Under the pieces are notes generated by a model, which did not search any database, was not told where the DNA came from, and was given only the letters and a program-made list of their open reading frames with translations. A DNA stretch of 64,000 bases. Source: Candidatus Omnitrophota bacterium. Lineage in GTDB: Bacteria > Omnitrophota > Omnitrophia > Omnitrophales > JACROU01. The translations under genes were made by a program, and so were the position numbers. The stretch lies in the NCBI GenBank assembly GCA_029261035.1, contig JAJDCD010000004.1, forward strand, positions 124,001 to 188,000. Direction: 5' to 3'. Below, piece after piece: positions 51,885 to 61,553 of this stretch; position 1 is the first letter of the stretch, and each line of letters opens with the position of its first letter.

Positions 51885-52853
51885 TTACTGAACTTGAACT
51901 AAATAAGGTTTCATCGCTTTCATTAAAACCCAACTATCATTTGCTTCACCAAAGTGATCTTTGTCCGTATATAAAACATCGCCCGAAACATTCACACCAG
52001 GAATTTGATTGAGATCTTGACTATTAATCTTAACAACTCCATCGGACCAACTGCATTGTTCCCTTGAAGCAATTAAAGGACAACCGCTCCCAATAATAAT
52101 GGAGTACATAATCCCTTGTGGTAAAGGACGGCTGGAAAAATTATTTAAACCATCAATCTCGTCTTCAGGAGCTCCATTTAAATTAATATCCTTACTTTTA
52201 AATTCTTCAGGAGAATCAGGTTCGAGCCCCCCTTCTAAATAAATACTCTTCGGTCTTAAGTCTCGAACAGCATCACTCTTCGTATCTACCTTCCAAACAA
52301 GATTTCGAACGGTCTTTGGAATGATCTTAAGGGCTAATTTCTCTACATCAAAATTACTCCCTCTATGCGGAGTCCCTAAAGAAACAAATCCTCCAACATC
52401 CTCTTTATAATAATCTGATTGCAAATATTCTCTTATAGCCAAACCACCCATGCTATGCCCTATTAAAATTACTTTCTCGGCACGATTGAAAATTTTAATT
52501 TTTTCGATGACTGCCGCCAACTCTTTCCCTTGCTGAACAATCGCCAACTCCCCCGAAGAAAAGCTCAGCGTATAAATATGTGCAGGCTTCACTATTGTTG
52601 GAGAAACCACTACTTCTCCATCAATCAATTTAGGTTTCAGGTCAGCTCCTGTATCCCAACCCAAGTTATTAAATTCTTTAAAGGTTTTACTCTCTCTCCA
52701 ATAGTCTCCGCTATAGCCTAATCCATGAACAAAAATAATAGGATACTTCGGAAGATAAACTCCATCCCCAAAACCTTGTTGTTTAAACTGACTCTGAGCA
52801 GAAGAACAACCCACCAAAGTTAAACATAGAAAAATAATCATTAAATTCTTCAT
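51885..52853 (-). CDS. Lipoprotein alpha/beta-hydrolase (lipase-like)
   Basis: 322 residues from the ATG at 52853 (SD GGAGGA 5 nt upstream; the in-frame GTG at 52868 lies next to that SD). A lipoprotein signal MKNLMIIFLCLTLVGCSS has a LVGC lipobox. Lipase motifs: IFVHGLGYSGDYWRE (oxyanion hole), the nucleophile elbow ILIGHSMGGLAIREYL, FVSLGTPHRGSNFDVEKLA and a late His in DKDHFGEAND. It probably hydrolyses lipids or esters in the periplasm or at the outer membrane. It is flanked by repeats on both sides. Confidence 0.85.
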   Translation of the reverse strand: MKNLMIIFLCLTLVGCSSAQSQFKQQGFGDGVYLPKYPIIFVHGLGYSGDYWRESKTFKEFNNLGWDTGADLKPKLIDGEVVVSPTIVKPAHIYTLSFSSGELAIVQQGKELAAVIEKIKIFNRAEKVILIGHSMGGLAIREYLQSDYYKEDVGGFVSLGTPHRGSNFDVEKLALKIIPKTVRNLVWKVDTKSDAVRDLRPKSIYLEGGLEPDSPEEFKSKDINLNGAPEDEIDGLNNFSSRPLPQGIMYSIIIGSGCPLIASREQCSWSDGVVKINSQDLNQIPGVNVSGDVLYTDKDHFGEANDSWVLMKAMKPYLVQVQ

Positions 52854-52904
52854 TCTATTTCCTCCCACTTTTTATGTATTACGAATTATATCTAAATCAG
52901 GATT

Positions 52905-53016
52905 TCCCCTCTCCCTTTTTAAGGGAGAGGGCTAGGGTGAGGGTTTGAGTTGATTTAGAATTTACCATTAAACCACCCTCACCTTAATCCTCTCCCTCCA
53001 AAGGAAGGAGAGGAAA
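52905..53016 (+). repeat. CCCTCTCCC/GGGAGAGGG palindromic repeat
   Basis: CCCCTCTCCCTTTTTAAGGG and AGAGGGCTAGGGTGAGGG at one end, and ACCACCCTCACCTTAATCC with CTCTCCCTCC...GGAGAGG at the other, form nested hairpins over 112 bp. I recall similar sequences in many unrelated bacterial genomes. The gap 52854-53262 holds this element, an orphan ATTCCCGC arm, a GCTTTTGG repeat and tRNA-Arg. Confidence 0.7.
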
Positions 53017-53041
53017 ATTCAAAGACATTCACTTGTCTGCC

Positions 53042-53100
53042 TGGATTCCCGCCTCCGCGGGAATGACCGTATCACCAAAAGCCAATAGCCAAAAGCTAAC
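53042..53100 (+). repeat. Orphan ATTCCCGC hairpin arm followed by a GCTTTTGG-family copy
   Basis: GGATTCCCGCCTCCGCGGGA (from 53043) is half of the GTCATTCCCG element. ACCAAAAGCCAATAGCCAAA (from 53074) is an inverted copy of the repeat at 29961-29990. The two directly abut. Confidence 0.6.
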
Positions 53101-53153
53101 GTCTGGCCCGCCAGACAAAGCCAATGACACGCTAGTGCTTTAGCGTAGTCTGG
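53101..53153 (-). repeat. tRNA-adjacent hairpin repeat at the tRNA-Arg 3' end
   Basis: CCAGAC at 53111-53116 pairs with GTCTGG at 53148-53153, whose TGG is the tRNA's encoded CCA on the minus strand. An outer GTCTGG-CCCG-CCAGAC hairpin (53101-53116) follows. GCGTAGTCTGG beside the tRNA is identical to the tRNA-Leu copy, and the interior TTAGCGTAGTC is shared, while the loop sequences differ. Confidence 0.75.
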
Positions 53154-53227
53154 CGTCCCCGACTGGAGTCGAACCAGTGGCCTTCTCCTTAGGAGGGAGA
53201 CGCTCTATCCATCTGAGCTACGGGGAC
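53151..53227 (-). tRNA. tRNA-Arg (CCT), CCA encoded
   Basis: Minus strand: acceptor GTCCCCG/CGGGGAC, D arm GCTCAGATGGATAGAGC, anticodon stem-loop TCTCC-CTCCTAA-GGAGA (anticodon CCT), T arm CTGG-TTCGACT-CCAG, discriminator G and CCA. Decodes AGG. Confidence 0.95.
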
Positions 53228-53262
53228 TCTTAAAATATTCTTCTAATTTTTGTATAAAGGGA

Positions 53263-53796
53263 TCAATACTTTAATAGAGAAAAAACTTTATGGTCTTTAA
53301 CCTTAGACCTTCCCTTAAGAAAGGATAATTCAATGAGGTATCCTAGCGCTTTAATGTTTCCGCCCAAACGTTCGACTAGCTTTACCACAGCCTTTGAAGT
53401 TCCCCCTGTGGCTAAAAGATCGTCAATAATTAAAACGCGATCCCCTTTATTAATTGCATCTTTATGAATCTGAAGAGTGTCTGTCCCATACTCAAGCTTA
53501 TATGAAACGGAAGCTGTCTTATATGGAAGTTTCCCTTTCTTTCTTACGGGTACAAAACCCGCTCCTAAATGGCTTGCGATAATCGGAGCAAAAATAAACC
53601 CTCGAGACTCCACTCCAATAACAATATCAATTTTATATTTTTCAGCCTTTTCAGAAAAAAGATCACACGCCAACTTCAGAGAATCTGGGTCTTTAATTAA
53701 CGTTGTAATATCTTTAAAGATAACTCCCTTTTTAGGAAAATCTTTAACATCTCGGATCATCTCTTTAAGTCGGGCTATTTGAACTGTTGTAGACAT
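53263..53796 (-). CDS. apt: Adenine phosphoribosyltransferase
   Basis: 177 residues. [72 protein letters not shown] and the PRPP-binding motif [16 protein letters not shown] are intact. Salvages adenine to AMP with PRPP. Stands alone between tRNA-Arg and the sigma factor gene. Confidence 0.96.
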   Translation of the reverse strand: MSTTVQIARLKEMIRDVKDFPKKGVIFKDITTLIKDPDSLKLACDLFSEKAEKYKIDIVIGVESRGFIFAPIIASHLGAGFVPVRKKGKLPYKTASVSYKLEYGTDTLQIHKDAINKGDRVLIIDDLLATGGTSKAVVKLVERLGGNIKALGYLIELSFLKGRSKVKDHKVFSLLKY

Positions 53797-53960
53797 GGCA
53801 GGAGGCTCCTATGAAAATAAGAAACCAGAGAAAAGAAACAAGAAACCGAGAAACTTACTTGTCTGGTTTCGTATACCCTGACTTCTCTTCCCGGTACTAA
53901 TGCTTCATTATCAAATAAACTTGCAGTCTAAAAAGGGTCTATTAAAAACGAACCCTCTCG

Positions 53961-54869
53961 CTAATAAACGTAGTTTTCAAACTTATCGTCTTCAAGCAAT
54001 AACTTTTGACGAACTTTTTGCAGTGCAATTACTTCAATTTGTCGTACGCGTTCTCGAGTAATCCCAAATTGCTTCGCAGTTTCTTCTAAAGTGTGAGGTT
54101 CTTCCCCTTTTAAACCAAATCGAAGCACAATTACTTTTCGTTCACGATCATCCAAAATTTGCATAATTTTATCTATGCGTTGAGTCTTAAAAAATTCATC
54201 CGTATCTTTTAACGCACGGTCTCCATGCTCATCTTCAATCAAATCGATTAACTCTGCCGATCCATCAATACTTAAGGGTGTATTCAAAGAGCTTGGTTTA
54301 TTCGCAATATTTTCAATCTCTTTAATTTTTGCTTCAGGTACTTTCATATATTTGGCAATTTCAGCAGCCGTTGGATTACGATCCAACTTTTGCATCAAGG
54401 CATCTCGAACTTTTCTCCACTTAGAAACAATATCAAACATATAAACAGGAATACGAATTGTTTTCCCTTGATTAGAAAGAGATCTCATAATGGCTTGCTT
54501 AATCCACCAAGAAGCATATGTTGAAAAACGGTATCCTTTTTTATAATTAAACTTATCTACCGCACGCATCAAACCAATATTTCCTTCTTCAACAAGATCA
54601 GAAAAAGATAACCCTAAATTGGTGTAACGTTTTGCAATACTGATTACAAGACGCAAATTACTCTGAATCATTTTGTTTCTGGCTTGTTTTGCTCCGCGAA
54701 CTTTCGAATGCATTTTCTTTGCTAAATCAACTTCTTCTTGAGGAGTTAATAGAGGGATTTTCTCAATTTGTCTAAGGTAGATAGACATAGGAGTCTGATT
54801 TAATGTAATCTCAGACTGACTGGGTCTTTTTGGCTTGTGTGCTTTTGTAGTTTCAACTCGTTTGCGCAT
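53961..54869 (-). CDS. Sigma-70 family RNA polymerase sigma factor (RpoD/RpoS type)
   Basis: 302 residues. Region 1.2 (PMSIYLRQIEKIPLLTPQEEVDLAK), region 2 (RLVISIAKRYTNLGLSFSDLVEEGNIGLMRAVDKFNYKKGYRFSTYASWWIKQAIMRSL), region 3 and region 4 (LDDRERKVIVLRFGL, HTLEETAKQFGITRERVRQIEVIALQKVR). There is no region 1.1 or long non-conserved spacer, so by length it resembles RpoS or short primary factors; it could be the primary sigma of this organism. A basic N-terminus (MRKRVETTKAHKPKRPSQ) precedes region 1.2. Confidence 0.93.
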   Translation of the reverse strand: MRKRVETTKAHKPKRPSQSEITLNQTPMSIYLRQIEKIPLLTPQEEVDLAKKMHSKVRGAKQARNKMIQSNLRLVISIAKRYTNLGLSFSDLVEEGNIGLMRAVDKFNYKKGYRFSTYASWWIKQAIMRSLSNQGKTIRIPVYMFDIVSKWRKVRDALMQKLDRNPTAAEIAKYMKVPEAKIKEIENIANKPSSLNTPLSIDGSAELIDLIEDEHGDRALKDTDEFFKTQRIDKIMQILDDRERKVIVLRFGLKGEEPHTLEETAKQFGITRERVRQIEVIALQKVRQKLLLEDDKFENYVY

Positions 54870-54960
54870 TTATCTTCCTTATAAACGTTAGAGAAGATGA
54901 ATCATACGTGAATTTACGGCACGCAATGAAGAGGACTTGAATCTTTAGTATTTTTAATTC

Positions 54961-54988
54961 TGAGGGGCACCATACCTAGTGCCCCTCA
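54961..54988 (-). terminator. Hairpin after ppdK
   Basis: TGAGGGGCAC/GTGCCCCTCA is a perfect 10-bp GC-rich stem with an 8-nt loop, 12 nt after the ppdK stop. No T-run follows on the minus strand (GAATTAAAAATA), so it is only a likely terminator. Confidence 0.5.
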
Positions 54989-55000
54989 ATTAAATTAGAA

Positions 55001-57766
55001 CTATTTCTTTTTCTTTCTTAAACCTTGCTGTACAGAAGCTTGAGCTGCTGCCAAACGAGCAATCGGCACTCGGTAAGGAGAACAACTCACATAATCCATA
55101 CCCACAGAGTAACAAAAAGAAACAGAAGCTGGGTCGCCGCCCTGCTCTCCACAAATCCCAACTTTCAACTTTGGATTTGTTTTTCTTCCAAGCTCAATCC
55201 CTGTTCGAATCAACTGACCAACACCTTCAACATCAACGGATTGGAAAGGATCTTTTTCAATAATTTCTTTACTTAAGTAATTTTCTAAGAAAACAGCAGC
55301 ATCATCTCTAGAGAAACCATAAGCCATCTGAGTCAAGTCATTGGTTCCGAAAGAAAAGAATTCTGCATCTTCCGCTATTTTGTCTGCAATTAACGCAGCT
55401 CTAGGAACTTCGATCATTGTTCCAATCATGTAAGCTACTTTTGTTTTCTTTTGTTTAAAAACCTCTTCAATTACAGCAAGAGATCTTTTCTTTAAATACG
55501 CAAGTTCATTCTTAGTTCCAACCAAAGGAATCATAATTTCTGGAAGAACTTTAATTCCCTTCGCTTTTACATTAATTGCCGCTTCAATGATAGCGCGAAC
55601 TTGCATCTCATAAATTTCTGGATAAGTAATACCCAAACGACAACCACGATGACCCAACATCGGATTAAATTCACTCAATTGGTGAACCTTCTCCTGAATG
55701 GTCTCTAAAGAAACTTTCATTACTTTCGCCATTTCTTTTTGACTGTCAACTTCATGAGGCAAGAATTCATGTAAAGGCGGATCTAAAAGACGAACCGTTA
55801 CAGGAAGACCTTTCATTGCCTTAAATATTCCTTCAAAGTCTTTTCGTTGAATTGGAAGAAGTTTCAACAATGCTTTTTTTCTTTCTTCTAATGTATCTGA
55901 AAGAATCATGTCTCGCATTGCAATGATTCGGTCTGCTTCAAAGAACATATGCTCTGTTCGGCAAAGCCCAATCCCTTCTGCCCCAAAACGACGAGCAACC
56001 AAAGCATCATGAGGAGAGTCTGCATTCGTTCTAACGTTGATGTTACGGAATTGATCCGTCATCTTCATCAGCTTACCAAACGCTCCACCCAAAGCAGGTT
56101 CCACGGTCTTAACTTGTCCTAAGTAAACTTCACCTAAAGTACCGTCCAAGGAAATCCAGTCACCTTCTTTAACAACTTTTTTAGCTGTCTTAAATGATTT
56201 AGTTTTATAATCGATTACGATATCACTCGTACCCGCAACACAGGTTTTACCCATACCACGAGCAACCACAGCCGCATGAGAAGTCATTCCTCCACGAGCG
56301 GTCAAGATACCTTGAGCTGCATCCATTCCGGCAATATCTTCAGGAGAGGTTTCAACACGAACCAAAATTACCTTTTCTCCCTTTTTAGCCAACTCTTCAG
56401 CATGCTCTGCAGTAAATACAACCACACCACTTGCAGCCCCTGGAGAAGCAGGCAATCCCTTAGCAATTTTGTCTTTCTTTGCGTTAGGGTCAAATGTAGG
56501 ATGAAGCAATTGATCCAACTGTTTTGGATCCACACGAAGAATCGCTTCTTTATCGTTAATTAATTTTTCTTTCACAAGATCACAAGCAATATTAACAGCA
56601 GCCATCGCTGTTCTTTTACCTGATCTTGTTTGCAAGAAATAAAGAGTTCCTTCTTGAATCGTAAACTCCATATCTTGCATGTCTCTGTAATGTTTTTCCA
56701 ATCGGTCTTTAATCTGAACCAATTGCTTGTAAACTACTGGATTTTCTTTTTGTAATAAAGGAAGTGGTTTTGGTGTACGAATACCAGCAACAACATCTTC
56801 CCCTTGTGCGTTCATCAAATACTCCCCGTAGAAATAATTTGCACCGGTAGATGGGTCACGAGAAAAACAAACACCTGTTCCAGAGGTATCACCCATGTTA
56901 CCGAAAACCATTGCTTGTACGTTAACCGCTGTTCCGATTAACCCACGGATGTCATTCAACTCACGATACTTGTTTGCTCTTGGGTTATGCCAAGATTTAA
57001 ATACCGCATTGATTGACTTACGTAATTGGTCTTTTGGATTCGTTGGAAAATCTTCTCCAGTTTTCTTACGAACTAACTTTTTATATGAAGAAACAACTTG
57101 CTTCAAATCAGCTGTTGTTAACTCCGTATCTTGAGCTGCATTTACTTCTTCTTTCTTTGCTTCCAAGATATGTTCAAAATCATGATGATCAATTTCCATC
57201 ACAACGTTTCCAAACATTTGCATAAAACGACGGTAACTATCCCATGCGAATCGTTCGTTTCCTGTTTTTACAATCAGCCCTTGAACCGATTCTTCATTAA
57301 GACCCAAATTCAAAATCGTATCCATCATACCTGGCATTGAAGCTGCTGCACCAGAACGAACAGAAACAAGTAATGGATTATTAGAGTCACCAAATTTTGC
57401 ACCGAATGCTTTTTCTAATTTTTCGATATTCGTATTAATTTGCGCTTCTAGCCCTGATGGCCATTTGCGTCCACTCTTGTAATAAAGATCACAAACTTCT
57501 GTTGTGATTGTAAACCCTGGAGGAACCGGAATTCCCAAGTTAACCATCTCGGCCAAGTTAGCTCCCTTACCACCAAGAAGCTCTTTCATTCCTTGTTTAC
57601 CTTCAGATTTTTTGTTTCCAAAAAAGTATACGTATTTTGTCTTAGAAGCACTTTTAGCTTTAGACTTCTTTTTAGCAGGCTTTTTAGCTGCTGGTTTTGC
57701 TTTTGTTTTCTTCTTCACTGTTGTCTTCCCCTTTTTCTTAGGTTTTGCTTTCAATAATGTAGCCAT
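55001..57766 (-). CDS. ppdK: Pyruvate, phosphate dikinase with a basic N-terminal tail
   Basis: 921 residues. The first ~45 are lysine/alanine-rich low complexity (KAKPKKKGKTTVKKKTKA...), absent from typical PPDKs (~875 residues). Then the ATP-grasp domain (MKELLGGKGANLAEMVNLGIPVPPGFTI, LVSVRSGAAASMPGMMDTILNLG), the swivelling phospho-His domain (GILTARGGMTSHAAVVARGMGK, about residue 494) and the PEP/pyruvate barrel (GLCRTEHMFFE, MLGHRGCRLGITYPEIYEMQ, FFSFGTNDLTQMAYGFSRDDA, KVGICGEQGGDP with the catalytic Cys). Reversibly makes PEP from pyruvate, ATP and phosphate. Confidence 0.95.
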   Translation of the reverse strand: MATLLKAKPKKKGKTTVKKKTKAKPAAKKPAKKKSKAKSASKTKYVYFFGNKKSEGKQGMKELLGGKGANLAEMVNLGIPVPPGFTITTEVCDLYYKSGRKWPSGLEAQINTNIEKLEKAFGAKFGDSNNPLLVSVRSGAAASMPGMMDTILNLGLNEESVQGLIVKTGNERFAWDSYRRFMQMFGNVVMEIDHHDFEHILEAKKEEVNAAQDTELTTADLKQVVSSYKKLVRKKTGEDFPTNPKDQLRKSINAVFKSWHNPRANKYRELNDIRGLIGTAVNVQAMVFGNMGDTSGTGVCFSRDPSTGANYFYGEYLMNAQGEDVVAGIRTPKPLPLLQKENPVVYKQLVQIKDRLEKHYRDMQDMEFTIQEGTLYFLQTRSGKRTAMAAVNIACDLVKEKLINDKEAILRVDPKQLDQLLHPTFDPNAKKDKIAKGLPASPGAASGVVVFTAEHAEELAKKGEKVILVRVETSPEDIAGMDAAQGILTARGGMTSHAAVVARGMGKTCVAGTSDIVIDYKTKSFKTAKKVVKEGDWISLDGTLGEVYLGQVKTVEPALGGAFGKLMKMTDQFRNINVRTNADSPHDALVARRFGAEGIGLCRTEHMFFEADRIIAMRDMILSDTLEERKKALLKLLPIQRKDFEGIFKAMKGLPVTVRLLDPPLHEFLPHEVDSQKEMAKVMKVSLETIQEKVHQLSEFNPMLGHRGCRLGITYPEIYEMQVRAIIEAAINVKAKGIKVLPEIMIPLVGTKNELAYLKKRSLAVIEEVFKQKKTKVAYMIGTMIEVPRAALIADKIAEDAEFFSFGTNDLTQMAYGFSRDDAAVFLENYLSKEIIEKDPFQSVDVEGVGQLIRTGIELGRKTNPKLKVGICGEQGGDPASVSFCYSVGMDYVSCSPYRVPIARLAAAQASVQQGLRKKKK

Positions 57767-57818
57767 TTAATTCTTTCCTCCATTTATCCTTGTTAAATTC
57801 AAATTTCGTTTATTTTCT

Positions 57819-57887
57819 GTCATTCTGAGGAGCCTAGCGACGAAGAATCTCTTTGTCTAAGATCCTTCACTCCGTTCAGGATGACAA
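57819..57887 (+). repeat. GTCATTCTGAGGAGC...CAGGATGACAAA element
   Basis: TGTCATTCTGAGGAGCCTAG at the left and CACTCCGTTCAGGATGACAA at the right bound a 69-bp unit with internal GACGAAGAATCTC. It is related to 51593-51729 and fills the glyS-ppdK gap. Confidence 0.7.
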
Positions 57888-57905
57888 AAAACTAAAAACT
57901 CTGTC

Positions 57906-60059
57906 TTATAAATTAGAAATACAAGAAAGATCCGCAACCGAATCAACGTAAAGAGAGTTAATCTTTCTCAATAACGCCTGTCGATTCGCCCGCACTTTTT
58001 GATCTTCTGCATTCACAAGCACTCCATCAAAAAATTGATGAATCGGCTCATAAAAAATATCTCCATAAAACTCAGTTGCCTCAGCATAGTGCTTACCGAC
58101 AAGTTTTTCTTTAAACTGAGCTTCATTGGATTCAAACACTTCAAACAACTGCTTCTCTAAATTTTCTTGAAGCAACTCTTTCTTAATTTGGGTTGGAATC
58201 TCATCTTTAACACCTTTGAGAATTCGCCCCGTTCTTTCTACAACCTTGGCAGCTCGTGTGAACTTGCCTGTTTGCTTCTTAGCATATTTGTTCAGAAGTT
58301 CGAATTTCTGATACACATCGCTCAAATCATCAAACCCCGTCTCCAAAATCGCTTGCAAGATTTCGTAAGACTGCGTTCCTGATTTTGCTTCCAGCTCATA
58401 AACCAAACGTTCTTTAATAAAGGAGTTTAGCTTCTTCCCTGTCTCCGCATTAAACTCAGAAACTTTATTTCCATAAAGCTCTTTCGCCTTTTCGATCAAT
58501 GCCAATAAAGAAAAAGAAAAACCAAATGCACGAATGGTTTTAACAACACCCCCACAAGCACGTCTCAGCGCATACGGATCCTGGCTTCCCGTTGGGATTA
58601 ACCCAGAACCAAAAGCCCCTACTAATGTATCTAATTTTTCAATTATGGCTAACAGAGCACCCGTAGAATTCATTTGTTTCTTTAATGCAGAAAAACTTAA
58701 ATTCAGACTCTTAGGCCAATAATGGGCATCAATGGCCTTGGCTACTTCCGATCTTTCCTTACTGAAGGTAGCATATTCTGCCCCCATCACACCTTGAAGT
58801 TCAGGGAATTCAAACACCATCGAAGTAACTAAATCTGCCTTACACAGCTCGGCAGCACGGACCAAATCTTGTTTCTCTTGCTCTGAGATACCAATAGAAT
58901 CTGATAAGAATAAAGCAAGTTGCTTTAAACGTCCAGTCTTTTCGTAGACCGTTCCCAGTTTCCCTAAAAAGACAATTCCTTTAAGCTTAGACACCTTATT
59001 TTCCAAGGGTTCGCGCGTATCTTCCTGATAAAAAAACTGAGCGTCTCTCAAACGACTTTCAAGCACATTTTGATAGTCTGCAGAGACCTTTTTTGCATTC
59101 TTTCTTTTTCCATTCAAAACAGCCACAAACTCTGGCACCAACTTACCTTTTGTGGAGAAACAAGCAAAAATTTTCTGGTTCTTTTTCATACAGGTTGAAA
59201 GCACCTGACTCGGCAGCTTGAGGAAGCTTTTATCAAACGATCCCGAACAAGCAAATGGCTCTTCGACCAGATCCGTAATTTCTTCAACCAGCCCCGCGTC
59301 AAAGTAATCCGCATTCCACGATTTCTTCTTTGCCAGTTGGTTAATTTGTTTTACCACCAAAGAGCGTCTTTCTTTACGATTCAAAATAACGTGATTTTTC
59401 TTAAGAAGCTTTTCATATTCTGCAATGCGCTTCACTTTAAACTCTTTTGGAGAAAGAAAACGATGCCCTCGGGACACATTCCCCGTTTTAACTCCTGCAA
59501 ACTCAAAAGGAACCACTTTATCTTTATATAAAGACAACAACCAACGCACAGGTCGTGTAAAACGAATTCCTGTTTCTTCCCACCGCATATTTTTAGAAAA
59601 AGGTAGCTTTTGAATCAATGTCTTTAACAACTCTGGCACAATCGCTGTGGATTTTTTAGATGACTCAGAGACACGTGCAATAATGTACGTTCCCTTGTCT
59701 GTTTTTTCTTGAGTTGTTTTTGCTAGGGTTACACCTTTGGATTGAAGAAAACCTTGAAGCGCTTTTGTTGGCTTTCCATCTGCATCAAAGGCTTTATCAA
59801 CAGAAGGCCCTCTATGTACTTTATCGGATACCTTTTGCTTATCAGAAACACCCTCAAACAAAAATACAATTCGACGGGGCGTTGTATTAATCTGTAATGA
59901 GGAGTACTCCAAACGATACTCTTGAAACAAATCGCTCGCTAACTTCTCCCAAGCTCCCGATGTTACGAAACGCCAATGACTGAGAGGAAGTTCTTCAACT
60001 CCGATTTCCAGTAACAAACGATTACTCTCTGATTTTAATATTTTCTTTTTGTCTGCCAT
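57906..60059 (-). CDS. glyS: Glycine-tRNA ligase beta subunit
   Basis: 717 residues from the ATG at 60059, coupled to glyQ by a TAATG overlap; the open frame reaches 60134, but that part lies inside glyQ. N-terminal LLLEIGVEELP, NTTPRRIVFLFEG, GPSVDKAFDADGKPTKALQGFL, FSKNMRWEETGIRFTRPVRWLLSL, DLVEEPFACSGSFDKSFLKLPSQVL, LGTVYEKTGRLKQLA, FPELQGVMGAEYATFSKE, TGSQDPYALRRACGGVVKTI and a C-terminal anticodon-binding region. Forms the alpha2beta2 enzyme with GlyQ. Confidence 0.95.
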   Translation of the reverse strand: MADKKKILKSESNRLLLEIGVEELPLSHWRFVTSGAWEKLASDLFQEYRLEYSSLQINTTPRRIVFLFEGVSDKQKVSDKVHRGPSVDKAFDADGKPTKALQGFLQSKGVTLAKTTQEKTDKGTYIIARVSESSKKSTAIVPELLKTLIQKLPFSKNMRWEETGIRFTRPVRWLLSLYKDKVVPFEFAGVKTGNVSRGHRFLSPKEFKVKRIAEYEKLLKKNHVILNRKERRSLVVKQINQLAKKKSWNADYFDAGLVEEITDLVEEPFACSGSFDKSFLKLPSQVLSTCMKKNQKIFACFSTKGKLVPEFVAVLNGKRKNAKKVSADYQNVLESRLRDAQFFYQEDTREPLENKVSKLKGIVFLGKLGTVYEKTGRLKQLALFLSDSIGISEQEKQDLVRAAELCKADLVTSMVFEFPELQGVMGAEYATFSKERSEVAKAIDAHYWPKSLNLSFSALKKQMNSTGALLAIIEKLDTLVGAFGSGLIPTGSQDPYALRRACGGVVKTIRAFGFSFSLLALIEKAKELYGNKVSEFNAETGKKLNSFIKERLVYELEAKSGTQSYEILQAILETGFDDLSDVYQKFELLNKYAKKQTGKFTRAAKVVERTGRILKGVKDEIPTQIKKELLQENLEKQLFEVFESNEAQFKEKLVGKHYAEATEFYGDIFYEPIHQFFDGVLVNAEDQKVRANRQALLRKINSLYVDSVADLSCISNL

Positions 60060-60958
60060 TACTTTTTCTTCTTCCCTGACTTTAGTAACGGGAATCCTAA
60101 CACACGTCTTTTTTCTAAATAGGCCTCTGCACATCCTTTGGCAATACCTCTAACACGTCCAATATAGCGGGGCCGTTCAGTAACACTAATAGCACCACGG
60201 GCATCCAAAAGATTAAACGCGTGTGACGCTTTCATACAAAAGTCATAGGCGGGTAAAACAAGATTTTTTTCTAAAATACGTTTTGCTTCCGATTCGTACT
60301 CATCAAAGTGACGCAACAACATCTCGACATTGGCCTCTTCAAAATTAAAAGCGGAGAACTCTTTCTCCCCTTCTAAATGAACATCGCCATAAGTTTCTTT
60401 TCCATTCCAATCAATATCGAACATCGAATCTCTGTTTTGAAGAAACATCGCAATCCGTTCTAAACCATATGTAATTTCTATGGGGATCACTTCCAAATCA
60501 ATACCACCGCATTGTTGAAAATAAGTAAACTGCGTAATTTCTAAACTATCAATCCAAACTTCCCAACCTAAACCCCAAGCCCCTAAAGTTGGAGACTCCC
60601 AGTCATCTTCCACGAAACGTAAATCAAATTCATCCACGTTAATTCCAATATAACGAAGGCTTTCTAAATAAAGTTCCTGAATGTTTTTTGGAGAGGGTTT
60701 TAGAATTACTTGATATTGATAATAGTGTTGTGTTCTCAGTGGGTTCTCACCATAACGCCCATCCGTAGGACGACGCGAAGGTTCCACATAAGCGGCACTC
60801 CAAGGTTCCGGACCTAATGCACGTAAAAAAGTATGTGGAGAGAATGTTCCCGCACCTTTTTCCATATCATAAGGCTGTACAACGAGACACCCTTGGCGGG
60901 ACCAAAACTGGTTTAACCGCTGAATCAGATCTTGAAAAGAAATAGTTTTTGTAGGCAT
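60059..60958 (-). CDS. glyQ: Glycine-tRNA ligase alpha subunit
   Basis: 299 residues. Class II synthetase subunit: [163 protein letters not shown] basic KSGKKKK tail ends it. Catalytic partner of GlyS. Confidence 0.96.
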   Translation of the reverse strand: MPTKTISFQDLIQRLNQFWSRQGCLVVQPYDMEKGAGTFSPHTFLRALGPEPWSAAYVEPSRRPTDGRYGENPLRTQHYYQYQVILKPSPKNIQELYLESLRYIGINVDEFDLRFVEDDWESPTLGAWGLGWEVWIDSLEITQFTYFQQCGGIDLEVIPIEITYGLERIAMFLQNRDSMFDIDWNGKETYGDVHLEGEKEFSAFNFEEANVEMLLRHFDEYESEAKRILEKNLVLPAYDFCMKASHAFNLLDARGAISVTERPRYIGRVRGIAKGCAEAYLEKRRVLGFPLLKSGKKKK

Positions 60959-61058
60959 AAGAGCCAGCTATTCTAGCAAAAAGCACCTCTCAAATCAAGA
61001 GGACTAAGCCCTTTTGAACTCAAGACTTACACAGGGCTTTAATTCCCATTTTTATAAA

Positions 61059-61096
61059 AAAGAGGTGGTTCGGGTTTTATCCTCTACCACCTCTTT
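61059..61096 (-). terminator. Rho-independent terminator of the ComEA-like gene
   Basis: AAAGAGGTGGT/ACCACCTCTTT forms a perfect 11-bp stem with a 16-nt loop; on the minus strand the stem runs into CTTTTTTATAAA. It is 39 nt after the comEA stop. In the gap between comEA and glyQ nothing else is visible. Confidence 0.85.
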
Positions 61097-61135
61097 AACT
61101 GGGAAAACTCTAATCGTTAAGAAAATATGTTCAAT

Positions 61136-61426
61136 TTACACGCGAATCTGGCTTTTAATCCTCTCAAAGGTCTTGGGGCCAATACCCTTTACATTGACGA
61201 TTTCGTCAATAGAATCAAAGGTTTGATAGACCCTTCGATACTCCAGAATCCGATCCGCGTACTTAGGACCAATACCCGTAATTTGCTGCAATTCTTCCTT
61301 TGTGGCTGTATTGATATTGATCTGGGTTCCTTCAGGTTGAGGGATTTCCTCTGCATTTACTGAGGACACCCCCATCAAGGCCACCAGACCCAAACAGACT
61401 AGAATTAGCTTACTTCGATTCATCAC
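61136..61426 (-). CDS. comEA: ComEA-like helix-hairpin-helix protein, exported
   Basis: 96 residues. A signal peptide MMNRSKLILVCLGLVALMGVSSVNA is followed by two HhH motifs: ININTATKEELQQITGIGPKYADRILEYRR and FDSIDEIVNVKGIGPKTFERIKSQI. This is the DNA-binding domain of ComEA, which receives DNA during natural transformation; the short form lacks the SLBB linker. No other competence gene is in the window, so the link to DNA uptake is inferred from the family. Confidence 0.92.
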   Translation of the reverse strand: MMNRSKLILVCLGLVALMGVSSVNAEEIPQPEGTQININTATKEELQQITGIGPKYADRILEYRRVYQTFDSIDEIVNVKGIGPKTFERIKSQIRV

Positions 61427-61553
61427 ACCGTTCTCCTTTCGTATTAGAGTAAAAGGAGCTTAATTCATTATTGATTTATTGTCAATATTTAATTTAATAT
61501 ACTAAATATTCATATTTTGCGCTTTTTGTTTTTATTTTTCCCAATCATGTCTA

